Assembly: GCF_022921075.1 (NCBI RefSeq)
Contig: NZ_CP095050.1
Span: 4,092,001 to 4,156,000 of the forward strand
Direction: 5' to 3'
DNA: 64,000 bases
Origin: Hymenobacter sp. 5317J-9
Lineage (GTDB): Bacteria; Bacteroidota; Bacteroidia; Cytophagales; Hymenobacteraceae
The notes below the pieces were generated by a model. The model was not told the origin of the DNA. It did no database searches and saw only the letters and a list, made by a program, of their open reading frames with translations. Positions within the stretch are counted from its first letter, which is position 1; each line of letters opens with the position of its first letter. The position numbers and the translations under genes were made by a program. Positions 1 through 7,816 of the stretch are shown piece after piece.

Positions 1-457
1 CCACGTTGGCCGAGAACGTGGAGTTGGGGCCCGTGGTGGCGGTGGCCAGGGAGGTGTTGTTCACCAGGGCCACCCGGAAGCCGGTGCCGCCCATGGCAAT
101 GGTGCCCGTGGCGTCGGGGGTGGGCAGGTTGGTGGTGCCGCCCGAGCCCGCCGCTTCCTGAATAAGGTAGTATTTGCCGGGCTGAATGGTGCCCGAGAGC
201 GTGGTGGAGTTGGCGGTGGTAAAGGTGCCGGTGGTGCTGGCGTACTGCACGGTCCAGCCCGTCACGTTCACGGCCGTGGTGCCCCGGTTAAACAGCTCAA
301 TGAAGTCGTTTTTATATACCGACCCGGAGTTGCCCCCGCCCCCATAGGCTTGGCTGATGACGACCTGGGCCCGCCCCGTCAGGGGCAGCAGCAAAGCCAA
401 GGCATAAAACAGTTTCAGCCAGTGAGCCGGCCGATGATGCGTAAGGAGTTTGCTCAT
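1..457 (-). CDS. Secreted lamin-tail-domain (LTD) protein, C-terminus cut off by window edge
   Basis: Reading in from the window edge, the minus strand is open to an ATG at 457. The product begins with a basic stretch and a hydrophobic signal peptide (about residues 13-31, ending GRAQ). An LTD-type beta-sandwich follows, starting VVISQAYGGGGNSG and continuing with NDFIELFNRG, GWTVQYAS and GKYYLIQEA. These are the hallmarks of the lamin-tail domain found on many secreted nucleases and adhesins of Bacteroidota. What follows the domain lies outside the window, so whether this is an extracellular nuclease, a phosphatase or an LTD/T9SS surface protein cannot be decided. About 152 residues are visible. 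Confidence 0.75.
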   Translation of the reverse strand, partial: MSKLLTHHRPAHWLKLFYALALLLPLTGRAQVVISQAYGGGGNSGSVYKNDFIELFNRGTTAVNVTGWTVQYASTTGTFTTANSTTLSGTIQPGKYYLIQEAAGSGGTTNLPTPDATGTIAMGGTGFRVALVNNTSLATATTGPNSTFSANV

Positions 458-619
458 ATGGAGAAAGGAAAAGGTGAGAAATAAAGTACTACAGAAGCCA
501 TCGGGGAAGCAAGTGCCGAACAGGCGAACGCGCCCAACGGCTGTCCCGCCAGGCACTCGCCAAACTTGCATCTAAAGTAGGTTATATTAGATACACCACC
601 CAGCCCGGTAACGATTCCT

Positions 620-1882
620 TTACTTCAGGGCGCGCAGCTGCTCCAGCGCCTCCTGGGTTTCTTTCTGCTTGCCGGCCTCCTTCTCCTCTTCCGACAGGGG
701 CTTTTTGGGCACGGTGCCATAAAACGCCAGGATGTTCTGGCGGGCCACCGGGTTCAGGTTCTCAAACTTTTTGTTGGCCAGCTTGCGCACCCATTCGCCG
801 TAGGTTTCGTCGGCCAGGCCGTACTCGCCGGCGTGGGTGGGGTGGCCGGTATCAAAGTCGATGTTGGCCAGCGCGAGGGGCGCGGCGGCCGTGTCGGCGG
901 GCTGGCGGGCAATATCGGCGCAGTACTTGGCCATCACCGAGCGGAAGCTGCTGCGGAATATCTTTTCGGCCTCGGGCGTGGGCAGCTTGAAGGCAAACGG
1001 CTTGAGCGGCCCGATTTTGGGCAGCACGCGAATGAAGTACGAAATGATGCGCGCCCCAAACCCCGGCCGCTGGTAGTCGTTGCCGTACTCCTTCTGGAAA
1101 GCCTTGGGGTGGTTGCGCTCCATGTAGTCGCGCCGCCGGGCGCCGGGGCTCAGCTTCAGAATGTCTTTGCGCTTGTAGTGCCACGCGGCCCGCGCCGCCT
1201 GCGGAATGAGCTGGCTCACGGCAAAGCGAAAGCTGGCAATGCTCAGGTCCACGTTCACAATGACCTGGCCCAGCTCCAGGCCGTAGGTTTTCAAAAAGGC
1301 CCGTTCCAGGGCCGATTTACTTACTTGAAAACCAATCTTCTGGTGGTAGTCCTGGCTATGGTATTTGCCGCTGGCCAGCTGCACCACATCGAAGGAAAAC
1401 TCCAGTTGCCCGTGCTGCACTTTGCCCTGCTCGTAGGTCACCACGTCGCCGTACTTGGCCTTCAGGTCGGGGTACACCAGGGGCACGGCGCGGTTGGTGC
1501 CTTCGGAGTGGCCGTTGCGGTCGGCGGCGTAGTGAGCCAGCGCGCCCAGGGCAAAGGCGTAGTCGTTGCGGTCCTCGGCTTCGAGCAGCAGGTTGCGCAC
1601 GAAGTCGCCGGAGCGCACGTAGTGCGTGAGGTTGGTGAACAGCTTCGAGCCGAACGGGTAGTAGCCCATGTCCTGAATGATGGCCCCGCCGTAGGCATAG
1701 GCCTTGGCGTCAATCAGCTGCTCCGGGGTCGAGGTCGGATAGCGCTTCAGAATGGCGGGCACCAGACAGCGCTCCCAGGTTGAGTCGATGTTGGCCTCGT
1801 GGGTGAGCACGGCGTAGGCGGCCGCGGGACGCGCAGAAAAAGCCAGCCCCAGGGCTAGCAGCAAAAGAGTAAGGCGAGGCAT
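620..1882 (-). CDS. Zinc-dependent phospholipase C-like secreted protein
   Basis: 420 residues with a clear signal peptide (MPRLTLLLLALGLAF to about residue 22). The mature part begins with LTHEAN and contains DMGYYPFGSKLF, NLTHYVRSG and ALGALAHYAADRNGH. The spaced His and Asp residues are typical of the zinc-dependent phospholipase C/S1-P1 nuclease fold (PF00882-like), where they bind the metal cluster. A second half of about 200 residues, with a charged C-terminal tail, has no domain I can name. The likely site is the periplasm or surface and the substrate is unknown. The DUF92 gene lies 71 bp upstream on the same strand, so the two may be co-transcribed. Family placement is by motif; activity is inferred. 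Confidence 0.7.
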   Translation of the reverse strand: MPRLTLLLLALGLAFSARPAAAYAVLTHEANIDSTWERCLVPAILKRYPTSTPEQLIDAKAYAYGGAIIQDMGYYPFGSKLFTNLTHYVRSGDFVRNLLLEAEDRNDYAFALGALAHYAADRNGHSEGTNRAVPLVYPDLKAKYGDVVTYEQGKVQHGQLEFSFDVVQLASGKYHSQDYHQKIGFQVSKSALERAFLKTYGLELGQVIVNVDLSIASFRFAVSQLIPQAARAAWHYKRKDILKLSPGARRRDYMERNHPKAFQKEYGNDYQRPGFGARIISYFIRVLPKIGPLKPFAFKLPTPEAEKIFRSSFRSVMAKYCADIARQPADTAAAPLALANIDFDTGHPTHAGEYGLADETYGEWVRKLANKKFENLNPVARQNILAFYGTVPKKPLSEEEKEAGKQKETQEALEQLRALK

Positions 1883-1953
1883 GGACTAAGGCTAAGCACA
1901 ACGTTAGGTGCCTGCAACGACAAACGGGCCCGCGCCGTTGTCAGCGGCGCTGC

Positions 1954-2679
1954 TCAGGCGCTTGCCAGCCACCACAGCCCGGCCGCCACCAGCGCCCCCA
2001 CCAGCGTGTTGAGCAAGTTCACCGCGTTGTTGGGCAGCAGCCCTCGGCGCTCCAGCGTGGCCCCCAGCACCGAGTCGGCCAGGTTGCCGGCCGTGCCGGC
2101 CACCAGCAGCCAGCCCACCCACGGCCCCCACCCACCGCCGAGGCAATACGCGCCGGCAATGACTGCGCTGCCCGCCAGGCCCAGCAGCGTGCCTTCAAGG
2201 CTCACCACGCCGTTTTCACCCCGGGCATCGGGCCGAAACGTGAGGATGTTGTAATACCGGCGCCCATACACGTTGCCCAGCTCCGACGACAGCGTATCGG
2301 CGGTGGCCGCGGCAAAGGCCCCGGCCAGCATCAGCTGTCCCAGCGGCGCGAAGGCCGGAAAGGCACCGCTCAGCAGGCCCAGTGCACCCGCCACGCCGGC
2401 GTTGGCCAGCACCTGCCCGGCCGTGCGGCGGCCCTTATTTTCCTCGGCCAGGCCCAGCCGGTGCTTGTCGGCCACCCGCCAGCCCGAGGCCGCCGTACCC
2501 AGCCCGAAAAACAGCGCCAGCAGCCCCAGCCCCACAAAGCCCGCCCCCCAGTAAATGGCCAGGCCCACGGCCCCGCCCAGCCACACGCCCGCCGGCGTCA
2601 GCTTGCCGGTTCGGGCCGCGTAGCCCATGCCCACCGCCAGAAAAAATGCCACCAGGGCCAGTTGCCACGCCTGCGTCAT
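1954..2679 (-). CDS. DUF92 family integral membrane protein
   Basis: 241 residues, strongly hydrophobic, with about six predicted membrane segments. The conserved loop TADTLSSELGNVYG (about residues 126-139) and the later NLADSVLGATLERRG are the signature of the DUF92/TMEM19 family. Plant members act as phytyl-phosphate kinases; the bacterial role is generally unassigned and might concern prenyl-phosphate metabolism. The start at 2679 lies 17 bp after the stop of the next upstream gene, so the two are probably one transcript. Family call is firm, function is not. Confidence 0.8.
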   Translation of the reverse strand: MTQAWQLALVAFFLAVGMGYAARTGKLTPAGVWLGGAVGLAIYWGAGFVGLGLLALFFGLGTAASGWRVADKHRLGLAEENKGRRTAGQVLANAGVAGALGLLSGAFPAFAPLGQLMLAGAFAAATADTLSSELGNVYGRRYYNILTFRPDARGENGVVSLEGTLLGLAGSAVIAGAYCLGGGWGPWVGWLLVAGTAGNLADSVLGATLERRGLLPNNAVNLLNTLVGALVAAGLWWLASA

Positions 2680-2696
2680 GTATACAGAGTAGCCGC

Positions 2697-3161
2697 TTAC
2701 AGCAGGCCCGGCAGCCCTTTCACATTCAGGCGAGCAAACTTCTGCACCCGCGCAAACCGCGCCGTGGTTTCGGCCAGCTCTTCGTCCTTGGGTAAAGACG
2801 CGGGCACGTCGGTGTGCAGCCGCGCAAACACGGCAGCCGCAATGTCCATGTAGCCGAGCAGCAGCAGATACAGCTGCTTTTTCTCGTCTTCGGCGTAGCC
2901 TTTCTGCCGAATGGCCTTCGTCAGGGTATCGAGCTGGTTGGTTTCGTCGGTAAACAAGTCGCGCAGGGTCCGCCGATGCTGCCCGTACAGGTCCAGCTCT
3001 TCAGCCGTGGCCGCCGAGGCCGCAAACGGAAACGTCCCAGCGGCAAAGGCCACGCCCCCGGCAAAAGCGGCTTCAGCCTCGTACACGGCGGCCAGGTGCT
3101 TTTGCAGGCTGGTCCACAGCCCCGTCCGGGCTTTGTCGAAGGCAGAAAGGTCGTTATTCAT
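2697..3161 (-). CDS. Hypothetical protein, helical, 154 aa
   Basis: I chose the ATG at 3161 (MNNDLSAFDKAR). The reading frame stays open to 3215, but that extension would run into the terminator hairpin of the upstream gene. The product is soluble-looking and mostly helical: an Ala/Phe-rich patch (about residues 30-51), a charged middle (EELDLYGQHRRTLRDLF) and a helix rich in Lys and Leu. No signal peptide and no recognisable family. It is tightly linked (17 bp) to the downstream DUF92 gene. Function unknown. Confidence 0.6.
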   Translation of the reverse strand: MNNDLSAFDKARTGLWTSLQKHLAAVYEAEAAFAGGVAFAAGTFPFAASAATAEELDLYGQHRRTLRDLFTDETNQLDTLTKAIRQKGYAEDEKKQLYLLLLGYMDIAAAVFARLHTDVPASLPKDEELAETTARFARVQKFARLNVKGLPGLL

Positions 3162-3192
3162 GTGGGGAAAGCAATTAAAACGGTGAATCAAC

Positions 3193-3224
3193 AAAAAGAG
3201 GCGCTTCTTCTGCAAGAAGCGCCT
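3193..3224 (-). terminator. Rho-independent terminator
   Basis: Stem AGGCGCTTCTT/AAGAAGCGCCT with a 4-base loop, followed on the minus strand by a run of five T. It sits 24 bp after the stop of the small AT-hook-like gene and separates it from the downstream hypothetical gene. Confidence 0.8.
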
Positions 3225-3247
3225 CCTTTCAACGGGGTAACCGGTGC

Positions 3248-3502
3248 TTAGGCGTTTTTCTTCGGCCGGCCGGGCTTTTTGGCGCCGCCTTCGGCGGGCG
3301 CTTTGGGCGTCCGGGGCTTGCGGGTGCGCGGCGTCGACACGTAGCCGTCGGCCAGTACGGCTTCCATCTCACCCAACGACGCCTGCAGGGCGCCCAGGGC
3401 GGTGGTCACCTTGCGCAGGGCGCGCTTCAGGTCAGCTTTTACCGCGTCGGCTTGTTGCGCCGATTCCACGACTTTCTGGAATTCATCAAAGTTTAAGGCC
3501 AT
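3248..3502 (-). CDS. Small protein with AT-hook-like C-terminal tail
   Basis: 84 residues from the ATG at 3502 (MALNFDEFQKVV). An in-frame ATG at 3529 would lie within the putative -7 promoter element, so I prefer 3502. The N-terminal two thirds are an amphipathic helical region (AVKADLKRALRKVTTALGALQ). The last 28 residues are Arg/Lys/Pro-rich (RTRKPRTPK) and end with KKPGRPKKNA, which contains the GRP core of an AT-hook. This suggests a small DNA-associated protein, but the short motif is low-complexity and the call is an inference. It has its own promoter and terminator, so it looks monocistronic. Confidence 0.6.
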   Translation of the reverse strand: MALNFDEFQKVVESAQQADAVKADLKRALRKVTTALGALQASLGEMEAVLADGYVSTPRTRKPRTPKAPAEGGAKKPGRPKKNA

Positions 3503-3526
3503 ATGCAGCAAATAATGAAGTGTGGC

Positions 3527-3534
3527 CAAAGATA
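3527..3534 (-). promoter_or_regulatory. Putative -7 promoter element (TATCTTTG)
   Basis: Exact match to the Bacteroidota -7 consensus TAnnTTTG, read on the minus strand, 25 bp before the ATG at 3502. No convincing -33 TTTG is at the expected spacing. Confidence 0.45.
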
Positions 3535-3616
3535 GAATGCCATCGATATACTTGCACGGCCTGCCAACCGGAACTCCACCCGCAGCATAAGTAGAAATCC
3601 TACCCGGCTACAAAGC

Positions 3617-3650
3617 AAAAGCCCCGTTTCTAGCCTAGAAACGGGGCTTT
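3617..3650 (-). terminator. Terminator hairpin after tRNA-Ser(UGA)
   Basis: Near-perfect stem AAAGCCCCGTTTCTA/TAGAAACGGGGCTTT with a short loop and a T-run on the minus strand. It lies 5 bp past the 3' end of tRNA-Ser(UGA). The stem is symmetrical enough to work on both strands. Confidence 0.75.
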
Positions 3651-3655
3651 GGGCG

Positions 3656-3740
3656 TAGAGAGCGAGGGATTCGAACCCCCGGAGGTTTAACCCTCAACGG
3701 TTTTCAAGACCGCCGCAATCGACCACTCTGCCAGCTCTCT
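3656..3740 (-). tRNA. tRNA-Ser (anticodon UGA)
   Basis: Class II cloverleaf on the minus strand. Acceptor AGAGAGC pairs with GCTCTCT, the D-arm GGCAGAGTGGTC is typical of Ser/Leu tRNAs, the anticodon loop is CTTGAAA (UGA at 3704-3706), a long variable arm follows, and the T-loop GGTTCGAATCC is standard. No CCA is encoded. It reads UCN codons. A second tRNA-Ser gene lies 76 bp upstream with a terminator hairpin between the two. Confidence 0.93.
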
Positions 3741-3780
3741 GGGGCAATTGTGTAGCGCGCTGTGGTAAGCTTGGGCAACA

Positions 3781-3816
3781 AAAAAGGCTTTTTCCAGCGC
3801 AGAAAAAGCCTTTTTG
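3781..3816 (-). terminator. Terminator hairpin between the two tRNA-Ser genes
   Basis: Stem AAAAAGGCTTTTTC against GAAAAAGCCTTTTT around a short loop, with T-runs on both sides. It lies just past the 3' end of tRNA-Ser(CGA) and before tRNA-Ser(UGA). Confidence 0.7.
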
Positions 3817-3903
3817 TAGAGAAGGGGGGATTCGAACCCCCGATACCGTTGCCGGTATAACGGTTTTCGAAACCGTCGCATTCGACCACTCTGCCACCTC
3901 TCT
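3817..3903 (-). tRNA. tRNA-Ser (anticodon CGA)
   Basis: Class II cloverleaf on the minus strand. Acceptor AGAGAGG pairs with CTTCTCT (one G-U), the D-arm GGCAGAGTGGTC matches the neighbouring tRNA-Ser, the anticodon loop TTCGAAA gives CGA, a long variable arm follows, and the T-loop is GGTTCGAATCC. No CCA is encoded. It reads UCG. A TACTTTTG -7 box lies 28 bp upstream. Confidence 0.93.
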
Positions 3904-3931
3904 ATACAGGCCCCCGAGTGATTGGGGAGTG

Positions 3932-3939
3932 CAAAAGTA
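3932..3939 (-). promoter_or_regulatory. Putative -7 promoter element (TACTTTTG) of tRNA-Ser(CGA)
   Basis: Exact TAnnTTTG match on the minus strand, 28 bp before the tRNA 5' end. A TTTTT tract lies 17 bp further upstream, near the expected -33 position. Confidence 0.55.
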
Positions 3940-4016
3940 GAAAGGAATGCGGAATGAAAAACCAGGAGCGAAGAAAAAATTTCACACTTTTTCCTATTCC
4001 ATTCAGAATCAATTCC

Positions 4017-4997
4017 TCACTCCTCGTTCCGCATTCGCAGCTGCTCGCGCATCATTTGCCGGCGGCGGCCGGTGATGGCGTCCATGCTCACGTTCACTTC
4101 GAAGCCGATAATCAGTGTCATGCACACAAATTCCAGCCACACCATGAAGCCCACCAGCGCCCCAATGGAGCCGTAAAAGGTGTTGTAGGAATTGAAGATG
4201 CGCACGTAGAGCGTGAACAGGAACGACACTAGAAAGATGAGCAGCGTGGCCACCACGGCCCCGGCCGAGAGCAGCGGCCACTTGTCGTGCACGGGCGGTA
4301 CGAAGTAGTAAATCACACAGGTCGTGCTCAAAAACAGGCCCACCAGCGAGCCGTACCGAATAAGCGTGAGCACCAAATCGGTGAACCGCTCGGGCACGAT
4401 TTCATAGAATACCAGCCCGTCAATCAGGTAGGTGCCAAAGAAAATACCGGTGATGGCCAGCACCAGTATCAGCGACAGCACGAAGGTGAGTGCCGTGGCA
4501 ATCATGCGCTTGCGCAGATAGCTGCGGTGCTTAAACCACGGGTACTTCTTCTCGAAAGCATCGAGCAGCGCCATGATGCCGTTGGAGCTGAGCACCAGCG
4601 CGGTGCCAAAACCGAACGAAAGCAGGCCGCCGTGCGGAATGTTCACGATGTCCTCGATGGTGGAGGCGGTGGCCGCGTACAGCTCGTGCGGCATGAAATC
4701 GGCCAGAAACTGCAGAATGTCCACGTTCAGGTTCGGCACGGGAATGTACGGAATAAGCGTGAACAGGAAAATGATGGTCGGGAACAGGGCTACCGTGAGG
4801 TTGAAGGCCATATAGGCGGCGCGCTTTTCCAGCGAGTCGAGCCGCAGCTCGTGCAGGATGCGGTCCAGAATGTCGTAGACCGAGGCCTGGCCGCCGGGCA
4901 GCCGCAGCCGTTTCAGGCCCACAATCAGCCGCCGGTAGGTGCGCTGGCGGCGCACATCCGGAAAGCGGGCTCGGCTGATGGCGGCAGGGGCTTTCAA
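4017..4997 (-). CDS. YihY/BrkB family inner-membrane protein
   Basis: 326 residues, with a basic cytoplasmic N-terminus and about six membrane helices. Family motifs include KRAAYMAFNLTVALFPTIIFLFTLIPYIP (about residues 78-106), the long middle helix region MIATALTFVLSLILVLAITGIFFGTYLI, and FNSYNTFYGSIGALVGFMVWLEF near the C-terminus. This family (also misnamed ribonuclease BN) has no firmly established transport or enzymatic role. The gene stands alone: the tRNA-Ser genes lie downstream and a small repeat-containing spacer upstream. Family call is secure, function unknown. Confidence 0.88.
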   Translation of the reverse strand: MKAPAAISRARFPDVRRQRTYRRLIVGLKRLRLPGGQASVYDILDRILHELRLDSLEKRAAYMAFNLTVALFPTIIFLFTLIPYIPVPNLNVDILQFLADFMPHELYAATASTIEDIVNIPHGGLLSFGFGTALVLSSNGIMALLDAFEKKYPWFKHRSYLRKRMIATALTFVLSLILVLAITGIFFGTYLIDGLVFYEIVPERFTDLVLTLIRYGSLVGLFLSTTCVIYYFVPPVHDKWPLLSAGAVVATLLIFLVSFLFTLYVRIFNSYNTFYGSIGALVGFMVWLEFVCMTLIIGFEVNVSMDAITGRRRQMMREQLRMRNEE

Positions 4998-5000
4998 GGG

Positions 5001-5070
5001 ACAGTTAACAGTTATCAGTGAACAATATCAGCTGCGAAAAGCGCTTTACTAACGGTTAACTGTTCGCAGC
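5001..5070. repeat. Dispersed AACTGTTAACTG-type inverted repeat
   Basis: ACAGTTAACAGTTATCAGTG at 5001-5020 is mirrored by AACGGTTAACTGTT at 5051-5064. A shorter stem GCTGCGAA/TTCGCAGC is nested at 5031 and 5063. A second copy of the first unit is at 47645-47668. The element fills the gap between YihY and the thioesterase. Confidence 0.6.
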
Positions 5071-5074
5071 TTTT

Positions 5075-5566
5075 CTATTTCCGAAACGCGGCCGGTGCGG
5101 GCGCGTCGGGCAGGATGGCGCCGGGCTTGGGCAGCACCGGGCTTTCGAGGTCGTCGTCGCTAAAATACGGCGCCAGCTGCTGCTGGATGCTTTCGGGGAT
5201 GGACACGGGCCGGCCGGTGGTGGTTTTCACAAACACCATGAGTGTGTGGCCTTCGGTGAGCAGCTCTTGGGCTTCGTTATAAATCTCATAATCAAACAGC
5301 ACGCGCGTGCCTTCAGGCGGCTGGCGCAGCAGCAGGCGCACCGTGAGCAGGTCGTCGTAGCGCGCGGGCCGGCGGAAGCGGGTGCGCAGCTCCCCCACCG
5401 GCATGCCCACGCCGTCGGCTTCCAGCTCCTTATAGCTGATGCCGAGCTTGCGAAAGGCCTCGGTGCGGGCCACTTCGAAATAGGCCGCGTAGTTGCCGTG
5501 GTAGACGTAGCCCATCTGGTCGGTTTCGGCGTAGCGCACGCGGATTTGGATGTCAGATTGATACAT
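5075..5566 (-). CDS. Acyl-CoA thioesterase, 4HBT/YbgC hot-dog family
   Basis: 163 residues. The N-terminal VRYAETDQMGYVYHGNYAAYFEVARTE (about residues 9-35) is the 4-hydroxybenzoyl-CoA thioesterase signature with the catalytic Asp in a D-x-M-G-x-V-x-x-x-x-Y context. The body fits a single hot-dog domain, and a 25-residue Pro/Ala-rich tail is unique. It should hydrolyse short- or medium-chain or aromatic acyl-CoA in the cytoplasm; substrate is not predictable. The start at 5566 is the only good ATG before the motif. A long inverted repeat separates it from mltG upstream. Confidence 0.85.
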   Translation of the reverse strand: MYQSDIQIRVRYAETDQMGYVYHGNYAAYFEVARTEAFRKLGISYKELEADGVGMPVGELRTRFRRPARYDDLLTVRLLLRQPPEGTRVLFDYEIYNEAQELLTEGHTLMVFVKTTTGRPVSIPESIQQQLAPYFSDDDLESPVLPKPGAILPDAPAPAAFRK

Positions 5567-5581
5567 TTTTGGTAATTAACT

Positions 5582-5687
5582 GAACGTCATGCAGAGCGCA
5601 GCGAAGCATCTTGCCCGCTACCAGTAATTCTGTCGATTGGATTGCTTCCTGCGGGCAAGATGCTTCGCTGCGCTCTGCATGACGTTC
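5582..5687. repeat. Long inverted repeat, GTCATGC-type family, copy 1
   Basis: The left arm (5582-5617) and right arm (5650-5687) are reverse complements: GAACGTCATGCAGAGCGCAG continuing into CGAAGCATCTTGCCCGC. The loop of about 32 bp contains TCTGTCGATTGGATT, which recurs in inverted orientation in the copy at 43264. It lies between the tandem minus-strand genes mltG and the thioesterase. Confidence 0.9.
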
Positions 5688-5697
5688 TAATATTAAG

Positions 5698-6786
5698 TTA
5701 TTTAATCCCGGCCCGGTTCAGCGCGGCTTGGTAGCGGCGGGCATTGGCAATGTGCTCCGTCTCGTTGGTAGCAAACGCGTGGTAGCCGCTGAAGTCTTCC
5801 TTGGCGCAGAAATACAGATAGTTGTTGCTTTCCGGCTTCAGCACCGCGTCGATGCTGGCAATGCTGGGCAGGTTGATGGGGCCGGGCGGCAGGCCGTTGT
5901 ACTTATAGGTGTTGTATGGCGAGTCTTTTTGCAGGTGCACGTTGAGCACGCGCTTGATGGTGAAGTCGCGGTTGGCGTACACCACGGTGGGGTCGGCCTG
6001 CAGCTTCATGCCGCGCTTGAGGCGGTTGAGGTACACACCGGCGATGCGGGGGCGCTCGTCGGCGTGCTGCTGCTGCTCGGCTTCCACAATGCTGGCCAGG
6101 GTGCTTACCTGGGCGCGGGTGAGGCCCAGCTTTTCGCGTTGGGCGTCGCGGGCAGGCGTCCAGAACTGCTCGTAGGCGGTTTTCATGCGCTGCATCAGGC
6201 GCCTGGCCGAGGTGTTCCAGTACGTGTCGTAGGTGTTCGGAATGAACATGGTGAGCACCGTGGTGGTGTCGAAACCCAGGCTCTTGGTGTAGGCGGGGTC
6301 GCGCAGCAGCGAGTCGAGGCGGGCGGCGGGCACGTCGACCTGGCTGGCCAGCTTGGTCACCAGTTCGTTGCGCAGGCGCACCGTGTTGAAGGTGAGCTTC
6401 ACCGGCGACTGCGAGCCGCTCTTGAGCACGTTGATGAGCTGGCGGTTGGTGAAGCCGTCCTTCAGCTCGTAGTTGCCGGGCTTCACGGCGCCGGGCTGGT
6501 CGTACTTCATCAGCCGGGCCACGAAGTGCAGCGAGAGCTTATCCACCACGGCGCCGGTTTTGTCGATGGCGCCCAAAGCCGTCTTCCAATCGGCGCCGCG
6601 CGGTATCACCACGTAGGTGGGCTTGCCCTTGGTTTCGATGTTGGCGGTGAAAAACACCTGGTAGAAATAGTAGGAAAAACACACCAGCGCCAGCGTGAAA
6701 ACGATGCTGACGACGCCCCAGCGCCGGCGGCGCTTCAGGGCTTGGTTGCGGTAGTCGAGGGCCGTCTTTTTGGCAGGCTGGGACAT
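5698..6786 (-). CDS. mltG: Endolytic murein transglycosylase MltG
   Basis: 362 residues. A short cytoplasmic basic segment (KRRRRWG) precedes one membrane anchor (about residues 24-47). The periplasmic part ends in the YceG/MltG catalytic domain: LASIVEAEQQQHADERPRIAGVYLNRL with the presumed catalytic Glu at 235, then LQADPTVVYA, and YNGLPPGPINLPS near the C-terminus. MltG cleaves nascent peptidoglycan glycan strands at the inner membrane and sets strand length. A TACTTTTG promoter box lies 33 bp before the start. The divergent neighbour is the Sua5/YciO/YrdC gene. Confidence 0.93.
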   Translation of the reverse strand: MSQPAKKTALDYRNQALKRRRRWGVVSIVFTLALVCFSYYFYQVFFTANIETKGKPTYVVIPRGADWKTALGAIDKTGAVVDKLSLHFVARLMKYDQPGAVKPGNYELKDGFTNRQLINVLKSGSQSPVKLTFNTVRLRNELVTKLASQVDVPAARLDSLLRDPAYTKSLGFDTTTVLTMFIPNTYDTYWNTSARRLMQRMKTAYEQFWTPARDAQREKLGLTRAQVSTLASIVEAEQQQHADERPRIAGVYLNRLKRGMKLQADPTVVYANRDFTIKRVLNVHLQKDSPYNTYKYNGLPPGPINLPSIASIDAVLKPESNNYLYFCAKEDFSGYHAFATNETEHIANARRYQAALNRAGIK

Positions 6787-6818
6787 GGGAATGACGAAGA
6801 ATTGCGAGGGAGCGGCGT

Positions 6819-6826
6819 CAAAAGTA
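6819..6826 (-). promoter_or_regulatory. Putative -7 promoter element (TACTTTTG) of mltG
   Basis: Exact TAnnTTTG match on the minus strand, 33 bp before the mltG ATG. No clear -33 box. Confidence 0.5.
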
Positions 6827-6990
6827 CGAAGCCCGGCAACCCGGACGCGCGGGCCGGGCGTAGTTGGTTCGTTTCGGCCGGGCGTAGTACCTTGCCCGCC
6901 CCTACGGCTTGGCCGGCCCCGCGCCGCCGCCCGGGGCTGTCCATCGCCGGCCGCGGCTGGCCTTCACGCTTTCATTCCCCACCTCACCCC

Positions 6991-7623
6991 ATGCCCGCCA
7001 CTCTTCTTCGCATTCACCCCGAAAATCCGCCGCAAAACCGTATTCAGCAAGCCGTTGAAGTGCTGCGCAAAGGGGGAGTCATTATTTACCCCACCGATAC
7101 CGTGTACGGCATCGGCTGCGACGTAACCAATGCCAAAGCTGTGGAGCGTGTGTGCCGCATCAAAGGCATTCACCCCGAAAAGGCCAACCTGAGCTTCATC
7201 TGCTACGACCTGTCGCACATCTCCGACTACGCCCACGGCATCACCACCGCCACTTATAAAGTCATCAAGAAAGCCCTGCCCGGCCCCTTCACCTTTTTGT
7301 TTGAAGCCAGCGCCAACGCCCCCCGTTTCGGCGGCGTGAAGCGCAAAACCGTCGGCATCCGCGTGCCCGACAACCAAATTATCCGCCAGCTGGTGAAGGA
7401 ATTGGGCAACCCCATCGTGAGCACCTCGGTGCGCGAAAGCGAGGAAACCTTGGAAGAATACGTGACCGACCCGGACCTGATTTACGAGAAGTACCGCCTG
7501 CTCGTGGACCTCGTCATCGACGGCGGTTTCGGCGGCAACACCCCCAGCACCATCGTCGACTGCATCAACGACGAGTTTGAAATCGTGCGCGAAGGTGCCG
7601 GCGACATCGAGCCGTATCTGTAG
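6991..7623 (+). CDS. Sua5/YciO/YrdC family protein, probable threonylcarbamoyl-AMP synthase
   Basis: 210 residues from the ATG at 6991. The frame is open much further upstream, but that part is antisense to mltG and has no conserved features. Motifs: GGVIIYPTDTVYGIGCDV (about residues 27-44, binding ATP and threonine in Sua5 proteins), RIKGIHPEKANLSFICYDL, PGPFTFLFEA, KRKTVGIRVPDN, NPIVSTSV and STIVDC. The protein has no Sua5 C-terminal domain, so it is the short YrdC/YciO form. The usual role is making threonylcarbamoyl-AMP for the t6A modification of tRNAs reading ANN codons. YciO-type paralogues may act differently, so the symbol is left open. A strong terminator follows. Confidence 0.88.
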   Translation: MPATLLRIHPENPPQNRIQQAVEVLRKGGVIIYPTDTVYGIGCDVTNAKAVERVCRIKGIHPEKANLSFICYDLSHISDYAHGITTATYKVIKKALPGPFTFLFEASANAPRFGGVKRKTVGIRVPDNQIIRQLVKELGNPIVSTSVRESEETLEEYVTDPDLIYEKYRLLVDLVIDGGFGGNTPSTIVDCINDEFEIVREGAGDIEPYL

Positions 7624-7628
7624 GCACC

Positions 7629-7804
7629 TGTCATTACGAGGCGGCCCGACAAAGCAATCCGTCTTCTCTCAGCGACGAACCTTAATAACATAGAAAGCCC
7701 CGGCTCTGCAGTAGAGTCGGGGCTTTTTGTTTAAATAGGTTTGGTCACATCTAGGACTTTTCTGCATCGAGAGGAAAGATTGTTACGCTGCGCTTGCAAT
7801 GACA
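7629..7804. repeat. Degenerate GTCATTACGAG / CAATCC inverted repeat surrounding a terminator
   Basis: TGTCATTACGAGGCGGCCCG with AAAGCAATCC at 7630-7660 is partly mirrored by AGATTGTTACGCTGCGCTTG plus CAATGACA at 7777-7804. The arms have drifted. The loop holds the terminator at 7694-7729. It resembles the GTCATGC family but with a different end sequence. Confidence 0.55.
7694..7729 (+). terminator. Rho-independent terminator after the Sua5/YrdC gene
   Basis: Stem AAAGCCCCGGCTCT/AGAGTCGGGGCTTT with a 4-base loop and a T-run. It can act on both strands and so also serves the convergent acyltransferase gene. Confidence 0.85.
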
Positions 7805-7816
7805 AACGGGTCTCCC

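Noticed and set aside
3687..3897. Short open frames over the tRNA-Ser region
   Set aside because: They overlap two convincing tRNA genes and their terminators.
5728..6990. Upstream extension of the Sua5/YrdC gene to 5728
   Set aside because: This part is antisense to mltG and has no conserved character; all family motifs lie after the ATG at 6991.
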